From Acidobacteriota bacterium (GTDB lineage Bacteria; Acidobacteriota; Terriglobia; 20CM-2-55-15), in contig JAJEDW010000069.1 in assembly GCA_022821265.1 (NCBI GenBank), positions 1 through 46,696 on the forward strand: a stretch of 46,696 nt of DNA, written 5' to 3'. The translations under genes were made by a program, and so were the position numbers. Of this stretch, positions 24,099-33,128 are shown in pieces (position 1 is the first letter of the stretch; the number at the start of each line of letters is the position of its first letter). The notes beneath the pieces are model-generated. The model ran no database searches, was not told where the DNA came from, and saw only the letters and a list, made by a program, of their open reading frames with translations.

Positions 24099-25178
24099 AT
24101 GGAAACCATCAAGGACATCATCAACACCCTGACGGCGCCCGAGATCCTGATCACGCTGGCGACGATCCTGCTGTTCGTCTCGGCCAAGTACCGGCACGTC
24201 TTCTACACGAACACGGTGGCGCTGGTCCTGTTTCCGGCGATGTTCGTGTTCATGGCGATCAGCATGTTCGACGAGGACTTCTACCTGATCGTCACCAAGC
24301 CGGACAACGTGCCGATCGTCGGCATGTTGTTCCTGATCCCGTTCTTCACGTGGTTCTCGATGCGCGAGGCGGTCCGCAACGACCGGCGCACGGACTCGGG
24401 GACGCCGCTGATCGAGAAGGAAGAAACAGCCGACAAGGTTCTGACCTGGCCCGACCTGGTCTACACCGAGTTGATCGCGATCGTGCTGTTGACGGTCCTG
24501 CTCGTCGGCTGGTCCATCCTGATCCCGGCGCCGCTGGAAGAGTCGGCCAACCCGGCCGCCACGCCCAACCCGTCGAAGGCGCCGTGGTACTTCCTCGGCC
24601 TGCAGGAAATGCTGGTCTACTTCGACCCGTGGCTGGCGGGCGTCGTGTTCCCGGGCCTGATCATCGTCGGGCTGATGGCGATCCCCTACATCGACACCAA
24701 CCCGAAGGGGAACGGCTACTACACGTTCAAGGAACGCAGTTGGGAGATCATGACGTTCCTGTTCGGTTTCCTGATCCTGTGGGTGCTGCTGGTCATCCTG
24801 GGCACGTTCCTGCGGGGGCCCAACTGGAACTTCTTCGGGCCGTACGAGTACTGGGACACGCACAAGCTGGAAGCGCTGGTCAACGTGGACCTGTCCGACT
24901 ATTTCTGGGTGCGGCTGCTCGGCATGGGCCGGCCCGACAACATCCTGATCCGCGAGAGCGTCGGATTCCTGGTCGTGCTCGGCTACTTCCTGATTCCCCC
25001 GATGGTGCTCGCCCGGACGATCTTCAAGAGGTTCTACGAGAACCTCGGACCGGCCCGCTATCACATCATGGTCTTCCTGCTGTTGTGCATGGCGTCGCTG
25101 CCGATCAAGATGGTACTGCGCTGGCTGTTCAACCTGAAGTACATCATCGGGATACCGGAGTTTTTCTTCAACATCTAG
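24099..25178 (+). CDS. Cytochrome b C-terminal subunit (subunit IV-like)
   Basis: This 359-residue protein carries the remaining helices of cytochrome b, including the quinol-oxidation site. It has about nine predicted membrane helices, more than the three of plant subunit IV. It begins with two extra helices (EILITLATILLFVSAKY and VALVLFPAMFVFMAISMF). The Qo-site segment reads SKAPWYFLGLQEML (about 159-172), where b6f and bc1 complexes have PEWY or PDWY; the acidic residue is replaced by alanine. SRxxLGxxxPLIxxEE-like loops are not obvious. It is 15 bp downstream of the b6-like gene and 30 bp before the octaheme cytochrome gene. Confidence 0.88.
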   Translation: METIKDIINTLTAPEILITLATILLFVSAKYRHVFYTNTVALVLFPAMFVFMAISMFDEDFYLIVTKPDNVPIVGMLFLIPFFTWFSMREAVRNDRRTDSGTPLIEKEETADKVLTWPDLVYTELIAIVLLTVLLVGWSILIPAPLEESANPAATPNPSKAPWYFLGLQEMLVYFDPWLAGVVFPGLIIVGLMAIPYIDTNPKGNGYYTFKERSWEIMTFLFGFLILWVLLVILGTFLRGPNWNFFGPYEYWDTHKLEALVNVDLSDYFWVRLLGMGRPDNILIRESVGFLVVLGYFLIPPMVLARTIFKRFYENLGPARYHIMVFLLLCMASLPIKMVLRWLFNLKYIIGIPEFFFNI

Positions 25179-25208
25179 CGATGACGCCTATTCGTATCGG
25201 AGAGAACC

Positions 25209-28109
25209 TTGAGTAGCGAAACACCGAACGGCGGAGTGCCGAAACCCGCCATTCCGCCTCCCGCGAAGAAGGATCCCGCACTCAATATCAGTCAGCGCGG
25301 CGATCGGCTGTACGATGACAACGGTCTCCACAAGTGGTTCGCCATCTCGAGCCTGCTGCTGTTCGTCTTCACGGTCTGGATGATCGTCGACGATTACAAC
25401 CGGGACTGGCGGCGCTACCAGCGGGCGTTCACGCGGTTGAGCGTCCAGCAGACAGAGCTGGACATCGCGGCGGCCGAAGGCGCGATCGACCGCACGGCCG
25501 GTGAAGCCATCCTGGGGGAGCTTGCCGCCGCTCAAGGCGATATCGATGGGAATGCCGCTACCATTGCGGAGATCGAGGGGCGTCTCAACGCGCTCAACGA
25601 CGAGTTCTACTCCACCAACCAAGCCTACCTGTTCGCCCGGGCGGAATACGACGTCGAACGCTACGACTACGAGGAAACACTGGCCAACGACCCGGGCAAC
25701 GCCGAGCCGCTCCGCGTCGCTGCCGAGAACCGACTCGCCGAGATCAACGAGAACCTGGAAGCCGTCGAAAGGCTCCAGATCCAGATCGACGACACCACGG
25801 CCGAATTGGAGGTCTACATCGGCGAGCGTGAGCGTCTCGAGGCGGACTTCCTCGCCCTGAGAGCCGAGTTCGACCGGCTTGGCGGCGTCCGCAGCACGCT
25901 CGACCCGGGCCTGATCCGGACGTCCATCCGCAACGCCCCGATTCTGGACTTCATGAACCCGTCCGAGACGGTCAACCAGATCCAGCTCCAGAACCTGCAC
26001 TACGACGCCCCGTTCCTCCAGGTGCCCCGCGTCGACCGTTGCACGACGTGCCACCTCGGGATCAACCAGGAGGCGTTGGGCGAATGGCCCCAGCCGTTCA
26101 CCGCGCACCCGCGCCTGGACGTCTTCGTCGGCGCCGACTCCCCGCACCCGATGGACGGCTTCGGCTGCACGACCTGCCACGCGGGACTGGACCGGGCCGT
26201 CGAGTTTTCGCGCGCCGGGCACGTGCCCGAAAACGAGGAGCAGCAGGCCGATTGGGAGAACCGGTTCGACTGGTACCTGGACCACTTCCTCGAAACACCC
26301 ATGCTGCCGATGGACCGGATCGAGGCCAGTTGCCTGAAGTGCCACACCGGCGCGGGCGACGTTCCCGAGGCGCCCGCGCTGAACATGGGACGCGACCTGA
26401 TCCGGACCTACGGCTGCTTCGGTTGCCACAACATGCCGGGCTACGAGGACGTGCGCCGGGTGGGGCCCGACCTGACGACCATCGGGAGCAAGCTGGACGA
26501 AGAATGGGTGAAGAAGTGGCTGGCCGACCCGCGAGCGTTCAAGTCGGAAGCGCGGATGCCCAAGTTCTGGTTCAACTCCAACAACGGCGGCGCGGAGTTC
26601 GAGGCGCGCAACAACGCGGAGATCACGGCCATAACCGAGTTCCTGTTCTCGCGCTCGCAGGACAACCCGTTGGCCGCGGCCGCCCCTGCCGGCGGAGACG
26701 CCGCGCGGGGCCAGGCGCTCGTGGAATCGGTGGGCTGCCTGGGATGCCACGCCGTCGGACCTATACCCGAGGACCCGGCCCGGACGCAGCACCGGCGGCG
26801 ATTCGGCTACAACCTGGCGAGCCAGGGCAGCAAGACCTCCGAGGACTGGCTGTACAACTGGGTCCGCGACCCGCGCGCCGTCTGGCACGACACCAACATG
26901 CCGACCCTGCGGCTGACCGACGCCGAAGCCGCCGACGTGGCCGCGTACCTGGTGTCGCTGACCAACCCGGAATGGGAAACGGAAGCATTCCCCGAACTGG
27001 ATGAAGCCGCACTCGACGAAGTCACGCTCGAGTTTCTGAGAACCGGTTCGACCGGAATCCAGGCTCAGGAAGCGCTGGCCGCGATGTCGCTCGAAGAGAA
27101 GATCATGACGACGGGCGAGGGGCTGATCGCCCGTTATGGATGCTTCGGCTGCCACGTCATCGAGGGTTTCGAGACCGCGCAGCCCATCGGCACCGAACTG
27201 ACGCAGCCCGGAAGCAAGCTGCTCAACCAGTTCGATTTCGGGTTTCTGGATATCGAGCACACGCGGACCGAGTGGTACGCGGCCAAGATGGCCGATCCGC
27301 GGATCTTCGACGTGGACCGCGTCAAGCGTCCCGAGGAACTGCTGCGGATGCCGGATTTCGGCTTCGACGAGACGGAGGTCGGCGCCATCGTCATGATCCT
27401 GACCGGTCTGGTCAAGGACCAGGTCACCCCGGACATGCGCAACGTCCTGACCGCCGACATCGAGGCTGGCCGGGGACTCGTCGCACAGCGGAACTGCCGC
27501 GGCTGTCATGAAATCGAGGGCGCCGGCGGCGACATCCGGTCGACGATCGACGATGAAGGCCTGTGGCCGCCGCTGTTGAATACGCAGGGCGCCAAGACGC
27601 AGCCCCTGTGGCTGCACTCGTTCCTGCAGGAGCCCGGGGAGGAGACCCTGCGCCCGTGGCTGTCGGCGCGCATGCCGACGTTCTACCTGGACCAGGCGGA
27701 GGCGACCGTGCTCGGCAAGTATTTCTCGGCAATCGACGACGCGCCCTATCCGTTCATCGACACGGCGATCGCGACGACCGACGAGAGCCTGACGGCGGGG
27801 CGCGAGCTCTTCGAGCTGGCGCAGTGCAACCTGTGCCATCCGGCGGGAGACCAGATACCGGACCGCGACGCCGCGGACCTGGCGCCGGATCTGGCCCTGG
27901 CGGCGGAACGACTTCGTCCGGAATGGGTCGAGGACTGGATACTGGATCCGCAGGCCATTGCCCCGGGGACCCGGATGCCGGCGTTCTACATCGACGGGGT
28001 GACGCAACTGCCCGACATACTGGACGACGACACGCCGCGGCAGCTCGAGGCCTTTCGCGACCACCTGTTCCTGACGATCGGGAACGGGCAGCGCGTCGCG
28101 GACAACTGA
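25209..28109 (+). CDS. Membrane-anchored octaheme cytochrome c
   Basis: This 966-residue protein has one membrane helix (about 43-61, FAISSLLLFVFTVWMIVDDYN), a long charged coiled-coil region (about 70-240), and eight CXXCH heme sites at about residues 278, 320, 375, 403, 510, 645, 763 and 873. The fourth to eighth sites lie in repeated mono-heme cytochrome c modules of about 110-135 residues, several ending in RMPxF/MPxL methionine-ligand motifs. It occupies the place of cytochrome c1 in the operon and probably takes electrons from the Rieske protein in the periplasm. The TTG start at 25209 has GGAGAG 5 bases upstream. Confidence 0.92.
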   Translation: MSSETPNGGVPKPAIPPPAKKDPALNISQRGDRLYDDNGLHKWFAISSLLLFVFTVWMIVDDYNRDWRRYQRAFTRLSVQQTELDIAAAEGAIDRTAGEAILGELAAAQGDIDGNAATIAEIEGRLNALNDEFYSTNQAYLFARAEYDVERYDYEETLANDPGNAEPLRVAAENRLAEINENLEAVERLQIQIDDTTAELEVYIGERERLEADFLALRAEFDRLGGVRSTLDPGLIRTSIRNAPILDFMNPSETVNQIQLQNLHYDAPFLQVPRVDRCTTCHLGINQEALGEWPQPFTAHPRLDVFVGADSPHPMDGFGCTTCHAGLDRAVEFSRAGHVPENEEQQADWENRFDWYLDHFLETPMLPMDRIEASCLKCHTGAGDVPEAPALNMGRDLIRTYGCFGCHNMPGYEDVRRVGPDLTTIGSKLDEEWVKKWLADPRAFKSEARMPKFWFNSNNGGAEFEARNNAEITAITEFLFSRSQDNPLAAAAPAGGDAARGQALVESVGCLGCHAVGPIPEDPARTQHRRRFGYNLASQGSKTSEDWLYNWVRDPRAVWHDTNMPTLRLTDAEAADVAAYLVSLTNPEWETEAFPELDEAALDEVTLEFLRTGSTGIQAQEALAAMSLEEKIMTTGEGLIARYGCFGCHVIEGFETAQPIGTELTQPGSKLLNQFDFGFLDIEHTRTEWYAAKMADPRIFDVDRVKRPEELLRMPDFGFDETEVGAIVMILTGLVKDQVTPDMRNVLTADIEAGRGLVAQRNCRGCHEIEGAGGDIRSTIDDEGLWPPLLNTQGAKTQPLWLHSFLQEPGEETLRPWLSARMPTFYLDQAEATVLGKYFSAIDDAPYPFIDTAIATTDESLTAGRELFELAQCNLCHPAGDQIPDRDAADLAPDLALAAERLRPEWVEDWILDPQAIAPGTRMPAFYIDGVTQLPDILDDDTPRQLEAFRDHLFLTIGNGQRVADN

Positions 28110-28172
28110 GGCCCGGCGACCGGACCGGCGCGCAAACGATTCACACGCAGCCCTGATCAGGAGATCTACACG

Positions 28173-28964
28173 ATGAACAGCAAGAGAGCCCTTGGTCTCG
28201 CCTTCGCCCTCACGCTGGCCGCCGCCGGATGCGGCGGAGGCGGCGACGAATTCTCGCTTCCGGATGGCGCCGGCTCGGGAGGCGCCGCGCCGACCGGACC
28301 GGCCTACGACCCGGCCACAGCCACCGCCGGCATCTCCGGCAGCATCCTGTTCGAGGGCGACGCGCCCGAGATGTCGCTCATCCAGATGTCGGCCGACCCC
28401 TATTGCCTGGACGCCGGCGCCGGAACCCGAACCGAGGAGGTGCTGGTCACTGACGACGGGAAGCTGCGGAACACGATGATCTTCATCCGCTCCGGACACG
28501 ACACGGGGCTCTTCTATGCCCCTCCCGCCGAACCCGTGGTGCTCGACCAGCAGGGTTGCCGCTATATTCCCCACGTCTTCACGATGATGATGAATCAGGA
28601 CATCACGTTCCGGAACAGTGACGACACACTGCACAACATCCACGCGTTCCCCATGGAGAACATGCAGATCAACGTCGGCCAGGCGGTGCAAGGGATGGAG
28701 AACACCGATTCGTTCACGATCGCCGAAGGCCCGTTCGCGATCCGCTGCGACGTGCATCGATGGATGAACTCGTTCACGGCCGTCTTCGACCACCCGTTCC
28801 ATACCACTTCGGGCGACACGGGCGACTACACGATCAGCGTGCCTCCGGGCACCTACGAAGTCGTGGCCTGGCATGAGCGGTACGGCGAGATGACCGGCAG
28901 CGTCACGGTGGCCGCCGGCGAAACCGCCGAGCTGAGCTTCACGTACTCGGAACCGGCGGCGTAG
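28173..28964 (+). CDS. Cupredoxin-like lipoprotein
   Basis: This 263-residue lipoprotein has the lipobox LAAAGC (C20), a glycine-rich linker and a beta-rich domain. Likely type 1 copper ligands are H154 (DTLHNIH), C192, H195 and M198 (RCDVHRWM), the order and spacing of a plastocyanin- or azurin-like site. A short C-terminal beta sandwich (ISVPPGTYEVVAWHERYGE) resembles a carboxypeptidase regulatory-like domain. Its place directly after the octaheme cytochrome suggests that it carries electrons between the bc-type complex and an oxidase. That role is inferred. Confidence 0.82.
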   Translation: MNSKRALGLAFALTLAAAGCGGGGDEFSLPDGAGSGGAAPTGPAYDPATATAGISGSILFEGDAPEMSLIQMSADPYCLDAGAGTRTEEVLVTDDGKLRNTMIFIRSGHDTGLFYAPPAEPVVLDQQGCRYIPHVFTMMMNQDITFRNSDDTLHNIHAFPMENMQINVGQAVQGMENTDSFTIAEGPFAIRCDVHRWMNSFTAVFDHPFHTTSGDTGDYTISVPPGTYEVVAWHERYGEMTGSVTVAAGETAELSFTYSEPAA

Positions 28965-28972
28965 CGGCGGCC

Positions 28973-29920
28973 GTGGGCCCGACGGCGCCAGCACCGGACA
29001 ACGTCGGGCTTCACCGGTTCGCCGTGTTCACGGCGCTGGCCACCACGTTTCTGATCTTCGCCGGCGGTCTGGTCACGAGCACGGGCTCCGGCCTGGCCGT
29101 TCCCGACTGGCCGCTTTCCTACGGGATGTTCTTCCCGCCCATGGTCGGCGGCGTCTTCTACGAGCACGGCCACCGCCTGGTGGCCGCTTTCGTGGGAATC
29201 CTCACCTGCGTGCTCGCGGTCTGGGCCGCGCTCAAAGAAGAGCGGCCGTGGGTCCGCTGGCTTTCGATCGGCGCGTTGCTGGCCGTCATCTCCCAGGCGA
29301 TACTGGGGGGGATCACGGTCCGTTACCTGCTCCCGACGCCGGTCTCGGTCAGCCACGCGATGCTGGCCCAGACCTTCTACTGCGTCATCGTTTCCCTGGC
29401 GTTGTTCACGTCGCCGGACTGGAAGCGGGGCCTGCCCGTCGCCGGGCCCCGGGCGGGCGCGCCGAGCCTGCCCTGGCTGTGCGCCGTGATGTCCGGCGCC
29501 GTGTACCTGCAACTGCTCCTGGGCGCCCTGATGCGCCACACCGGGTCCGGCCTGGCGATCCCGGACTTTCCCCTGGCCTTCGGCCGCTTCATTCCGGATT
29601 TCGATGCGTCGGGCGTCTCCATACACTACGCCCATCGCGTCGGCGCCGTCGCGGTGACCGGGATCGTCGTCTGGACTCTCGTTCGCGTCCTGTCCGGTTA
29701 CCGCCGCCACCCGCGCCTGGTCCGTCCCGCGGTCCTGATCGCGGCGCTCCTGTCGGTTCAATTGACGCTCGGGGCCTTCACGGTCTGGAGCGCGAAGGCC
29801 GTCATGATCACGACGTTCCACGTCGCCAACGGGGCGGTCATCCTGGGCGCCTCCGTGTTCCTGACGATCCGGTCCTTCGCGATGCTGCCCCCCGGGAGCG
29901 CCCGCCGGGGGACCGCCTGA
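28973..29920 (+). CDS. ctaA: Heme A synthase (COX15/CtaA)
   Basis: This 315-residue membrane enzyme oxidises heme O to heme A for cytochrome oxidase. It has about eight helices in two repeats. The conserved N-terminal GGLVTSTGSGLAVPDWPL, the EHGHR motif with a heme-ligand histidine, and the second-repeat GLAIPDFPLAFG with YAHRVGAVA are clear. It starts at GTG 28973, 8 bp after the cupredoxin gene. Six bases separate it from ctaB, its partner in heme conversion. Confidence 0.93.
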   Translation: MGPTAPAPDNVGLHRFAVFTALATTFLIFAGGLVTSTGSGLAVPDWPLSYGMFFPPMVGGVFYEHGHRLVAAFVGILTCVLAVWAALKEERPWVRWLSIGALLAVISQAILGGITVRYLLPTPVSVSHAMLAQTFYCVIVSLALFTSPDWKRGLPVAGPRAGAPSLPWLCAVMSGAVYLQLLLGALMRHTGSGLAIPDFPLAFGRFIPDFDASGVSIHYAHRVGAVAVTGIVVWTLVRVLSGYRRHPRLVRPAVLIAALLSVQLTLGAFTVWSAKAVMITTFHVANGAVILGASVFLTIRSFAMLPPGSARRGTA

Positions 29921-29926
29921 CCCGCC

Positions 29927-30823
29927 GTGAACGCGCGAACGCACCCGGCGGCCGTGCCCGCGCGGTCCGGACGGATCGGGCGTTACCTGGAGCTCACCAA
30001 ACCGCGCGTGACGTCTCTGGTCCTCGCCGCGACGCTCGTCGGTTTCTACATGGCTTCGGATTCCGGCCTTCGGGACTGGGCGCTCCTGCACGCGATGCTC
30101 GGCACGGCCCTGGTCGCGGGCGGCGCCAGCGCGCTGAACCAGTACCTGGAACGGCACCATGACGCGCGGATGGCGCGGACCCGCGGCCGTCCACTGGCCC
30201 GCGAACGGCTCACCGAAAGCGAAGCGCTGGCCTTTGCGCTGGCGATCTCCGTCGGCGGGACGCTGTACCTGGCGCTGACGACGAACGCCCTGACCGGGCT
30301 GCTGGCCGCCGCCACGCTCGCGCTCTACGTGTTCCTGTATACGCCGCTGAAAAAACGGACGGCGCTGGCAACCCTCGTGGGGGCCGTGCCTGGAGCCGCG
30401 CCGCCCGTCCTGGGATGGACCGCGGCCGGCGCCGCGCTGGACGGAATGGCGCTGGCGCTATTCATGATCGTCTTCCTTTGGCAGTTGCCGCACTTCCTGG
30501 CCATTGCGTGGATCTACGACGCCGACTACCTGAAGGGGGGCTTCCGCCCCCTGACCATCACGCACAGCGGCGAGGCGGGCGCCTCCCGCCAGATCATCCT
30601 GTATTGCGCCGCGCTGGTTCCGATCAGCCTCCTGCCCACGACGCTGGCCGTCACCGGGCGCGCCTACATGTTCGGCGCCCTGGTCTGCGGGTTGACGTAC
30701 CTGGGTTATGGCGCCGCGGTCGCCCTGTTCCGCACGTCCGCGGCCGCGAAGCGACTGCTCCGCGTCTCGGTGATCTATCTGCCGGTGCTGTTGGCGCTGA
30801 TGGTCGCGGACAAGGCCTTCTGA
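29927..30823 (+). CDS. ctaB: Heme O synthase (protoheme IX farnesyltransferase)
   Basis: This 298-residue membrane prenyltransferase adds a farnesyl group to protoheme. The UbiA-family aspartate region is NQYLERHHDARMARTRGRPL, with the two acid-containing sites D/M-x-R-T, and the second region is AIAWIYDADYLKGGF. About nine helices are predicted. The N terminus YLELTKPRVTSLVL is typical. GTG 29927 is the start. The stop overlaps the next gene as TGATG. Confidence 0.93.
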   Translation: MNARTHPAAVPARSGRIGRYLELTKPRVTSLVLAATLVGFYMASDSGLRDWALLHAMLGTALVAGGASALNQYLERHHDARMARTRGRPLARERLTESEALAFALAISVGGTLYLALTTNALTGLLAAATLALYVFLYTPLKKRTALATLVGAVPGAAPPVLGWTAAGAALDGMALALFMIVFLWQLPHFLAIAWIYDADYLKGGFRPLTITHSGEAGASRQIILYCAALVPISLLPTTLAVTGRAYMFGALVCGLTYLGYGAAVALFRTSAAAKRLLRVSVIYLPVLLALMVADKAF

Positions 30824-31746
30824 TGCCCGCCGTCGAAGTATCCCGCGTCCGGCACGCCTACGGCGGGCGCATCGCGCTCGACGACGTGTCCTTCCAGGTC
30901 GAGCCCGGGGAGATCTTCGCGCTGCTCGGCCCGAACGGGGGCGGGAAGACGACGCTGTTCCGCATCCTCTCCACCCTGATGCCCCCCGACGCGGGATCGG
31001 TCCGGGTATTCGACGCCGACGTGCGGACCGAAGCCGCCCAAGTGCGGCGCAACATCGGCGTCGTGTTTCAGAATCCCAGCCTGGACGGCAAGCTGACGGC
31101 CCGGGAAAACCTGTTGCATCAGGGACGCCTGTACGGCATGCGCGGAGCGGCCCTCCGGAGTCGAATCGACGAGATGCTGGCGCAGATGGCCATCGCCGGG
31201 CGCGCCGCCGATCGCGTCGAGGCGCTGTCGGGCGGTCTCCAGCGCCGGGTCGAATTGGCCAAGGGACTGCTGCACGGCCCGCGCCTGTTGATCCTCGACG
31301 AACCCTCGGCGGGTCTCGACCCGGGGGCGCGCCTCGATCTCCGGCGGTATCTGACCCGGCTGCGAGACGAGCGCCGGGTGACGGTCCTATGGACGACGCA
31401 CCTGATCGACGAAGCCGAGGACGCCGACCGGGTGTTGATCCTCGACCGGGGCCGCGTGGTCGCGACGGGCAGCCCGAACGCGCTCCGGGAAGAGATCGGA
31501 GGCGACGTCATTGCCCTGGCCACCGCGGACGCGCCCGGTCTGGGCGGACAGATCCGCGAGCGGTTCGGAATCGAGCCCATGATTCTCGACGGTTCGGTCC
31601 GCATCGAAAAGGAAGACGGCCATCGCTTCGTCGCCGCGCTGATCGAGGCGTTCCCGGGACGGATCGACTCGGTCACGCTGGCCAAGCCCACGCTCGAAGA
31701 CGTGTTCATCGACCGGACGGGCCACCGGCTCTGGGAGGACCGATGA
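30823..31746 (+). CDS. ABC transporter ATP-binding protein
   Basis: This 307-residue ATPase has Walker A GPNGGGKTT (36-44), the Q-loop FQNPSLDGKL, the signature LSGGLQRRVELAKGLL, Walker B LLILDEPSAGLD and the switch histidine in TTHLIDEAE. The C-terminal 90 residues are like those of drug- or NodI-type exporters. It works with the permease encoded next, whose start overlaps as ATGA. Its place inside a heme and oxidase assembly operon suggests export of an assembly-related substrate, but the substrate is unknown. Confidence 0.9.
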   Translation: MPAVEVSRVRHAYGGRIALDDVSFQVEPGEIFALLGPNGGGKTTLFRILSTLMPPDAGSVRVFDADVRTEAAQVRRNIGVVFQNPSLDGKLTARENLLHQGRLYGMRGAALRSRIDEMLAQMAIAGRAADRVEALSGGLQRRVELAKGLLHGPRLLILDEPSAGLDPGARLDLRRYLTRLRDERRVTVLWTTHLIDEAEDADRVLILDRGRVVATGSPNALREEIGGDVIALATADAPGLGGQIRERFGIEPMILDGSVRIEKEDGHRFVAALIEAFPGRIDSVTLAKPTLEDVFIDRTGHRLWEDR

Positions 31747-32519
31747 GCCTCACCCTCGGCTCGGCGACGCTCTGGCAGCGGGAGCTGGTGCGTTTCTTCA
31801 GGCAACCCAGCCGCATCGCCGGCGCGCTCGGGACGCCGCTGGTCTTCTGGCTGCTCCTGGGTTCCGGTATCGGCCGTTCGTTCAGCCTCCCCACGGCCGG
31901 CGGCGACATGTATTACATGGAGTACTTCTTTCCGGGCGTGGTGGTGATGATCGTGCTGTTCACGTCGATCTTTTCGACCATATCGATCATCGAGGACCGG
32001 CGCGAGGGCTTCCTGCAGGCCGTGCTGGTGGCCCCGACGCCCCGGGCCGCGATCGTGCTGGGAAAGATGGCCGGATCCACCTCCCTGGCGCTGATCCACG
32101 GCATGGCGTTGCTGATCCTGGCGCCGTGGGTCGCCGGCGCCTCTCCGGCGTCGATCCCGCGGATCGCCGCCGTCGTCGCCGTGATCGCGTTCGGTTTGAC
32201 CGGGCTCGGTTACCAGATCGCGTGGCGCATGGAGTCGACCCAGGGATTCCACGCCATCATGAACCTGTTTCTCATTCCCATGTGGATGCTGTCCGGCGCC
32301 GTTTTCCCGCCCGACGGCGCCCCGGGGTGGCTACAATGGGTGATTCAACTCAACCCCCTGACCTACGGCGTTTCGGCGCTGCGCTGGAGCATTTACGGAA
32401 CGACGGACTACCTGGCAATGGATGGCCCGAGCCCGGGCGCGGCGGTGGCGGTAATCTCGGTCTTCGCCGGGGCCATGTTCGTCGCGGGGCTGGTCGTGAC
32501 CCGCAGGCGGTCGATGTGA
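31743..32519 (+). CDS. ABC-2 type transporter permease
   Basis: This 258-residue membrane protein has six predicted helices and the ABC-2 pattern: N-terminal WQRELVRFFRQPSRIAGALG, the coupling region EDRREGFLQAVLVAPTPR, and late PMWMLSGAVFPPDGAPGWLQ with NPLTYGVSALR. It pairs with the ATPase just upstream. The NodJ/DrrB-like architecture fits export of lipids or small molecules, with no direct evidence for the substrate. Confidence 0.9.
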   Translation: MSLTLGSATLWQRELVRFFRQPSRIAGALGTPLVFWLLLGSGIGRSFSLPTAGGDMYYMEYFFPGVVVMIVLFTSIFSTISIIEDRREGFLQAVLVAPTPRAAIVLGKMAGSTSLALIHGMALLILAPWVAGASPASIPRIAAVVAVIAFGLTGLGYQIAWRMESTQGFHAIMNLFLIPMWMLSGAVFPPDGAPGWLQWVIQLNPLTYGVSALRWSIYGTTDYLAMDGPSPGAAVAVISVFAGAMFVAGLVVTRRRSM

Positions 32520-32532
32520 GCAAGGAATCGTC

Positions 32533-33126
32533 ATGAGTCGTCTCGATCGGACCGGGTGGGCGGCCCTCGCCATCATGGCGTCGAGCCTGGCGTTCGCCGT
32601 CATCCTGACGTATACGACCGAGGACCCCGCCCCCGGCTTCGGCAGCGTGCCCGATTTCGAGCTGGTCGAACGCGGCGGGCGCATGGTCACGCGAGCCGAC
32701 TTCGACGGCCGGGTCTGGGTGGCGGACTTCATCTTCACGCGCTGCGCCGGGACCTGCCCGATGATGACGTATCAGATGGGACAGTTGAACGACGCCCTCC
32801 CCGGCGAGGTGGGTCTGGTTTCGTTCACCGTCGATCCCGCGCACGATACCCCGGAAACGCTGACGCAATACGCCATTCAGCACGACGTGGACGGCGGCCG
32901 CTGGCTCTTCCTGACCGGCGCCCGCGACGCCCTGTACCGCCTCGCCCGCGAGGGTTTTCACCTGGCCGTCGACGATACCGTCGGAACGGCGTGGGAACCG
33001 ATCACGCACAGCAGCCGCTTCGCGTTGATCGACGTGGACGGGGTGATCCGGAACTACTACGACGGGACGTCGCTGGAAACCGTCGACCGGATCGTCGCCG
33101 ACGTCGAGGCGCTGCTCGCCGAGTAG
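32533..33126 (+). CDS. SCO1/SenC copper chaperone
   Basis: This 197-residue protein is anchored by an N-terminal helix (AALAIMASSLAFAVILTY) and has a thioredoxin-fold domain outside. The copper-binding C71 and C75 (TRCAGTCPMM) and H159 (ITHSSRF) are all present. SCO proteins deliver copper to the CuA site of cytochrome c oxidase. It follows the ABC permease by 13 bp and is consistent with oxidase assembly. Confidence 0.93.
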   Translation: MSRLDRTGWAALAIMASSLAFAVILTYTTEDPAPGFGSVPDFELVERGGRMVTRADFDGRVWVADFIFTRCAGTCPMMTYQMGQLNDALPGEVGLVSFTVDPAHDTPETLTQYAIQHDVDGGRWLFLTGARDALYRLAREGFHLAVDDTVGTAWEPITHSSRFALIDVDGVIRNYYDGTSLETVDRIVADVEALLAE

Positions 33127-33128
33127 TC

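Noticed and set aside
25188-28994. Long minus-strand open frame opposite the octaheme cytochrome gene
   Set aside because: It is antisense to a clear multi-heme gene and has no recognisable domain. In DNA this GC-rich, long shadow frames are expected.
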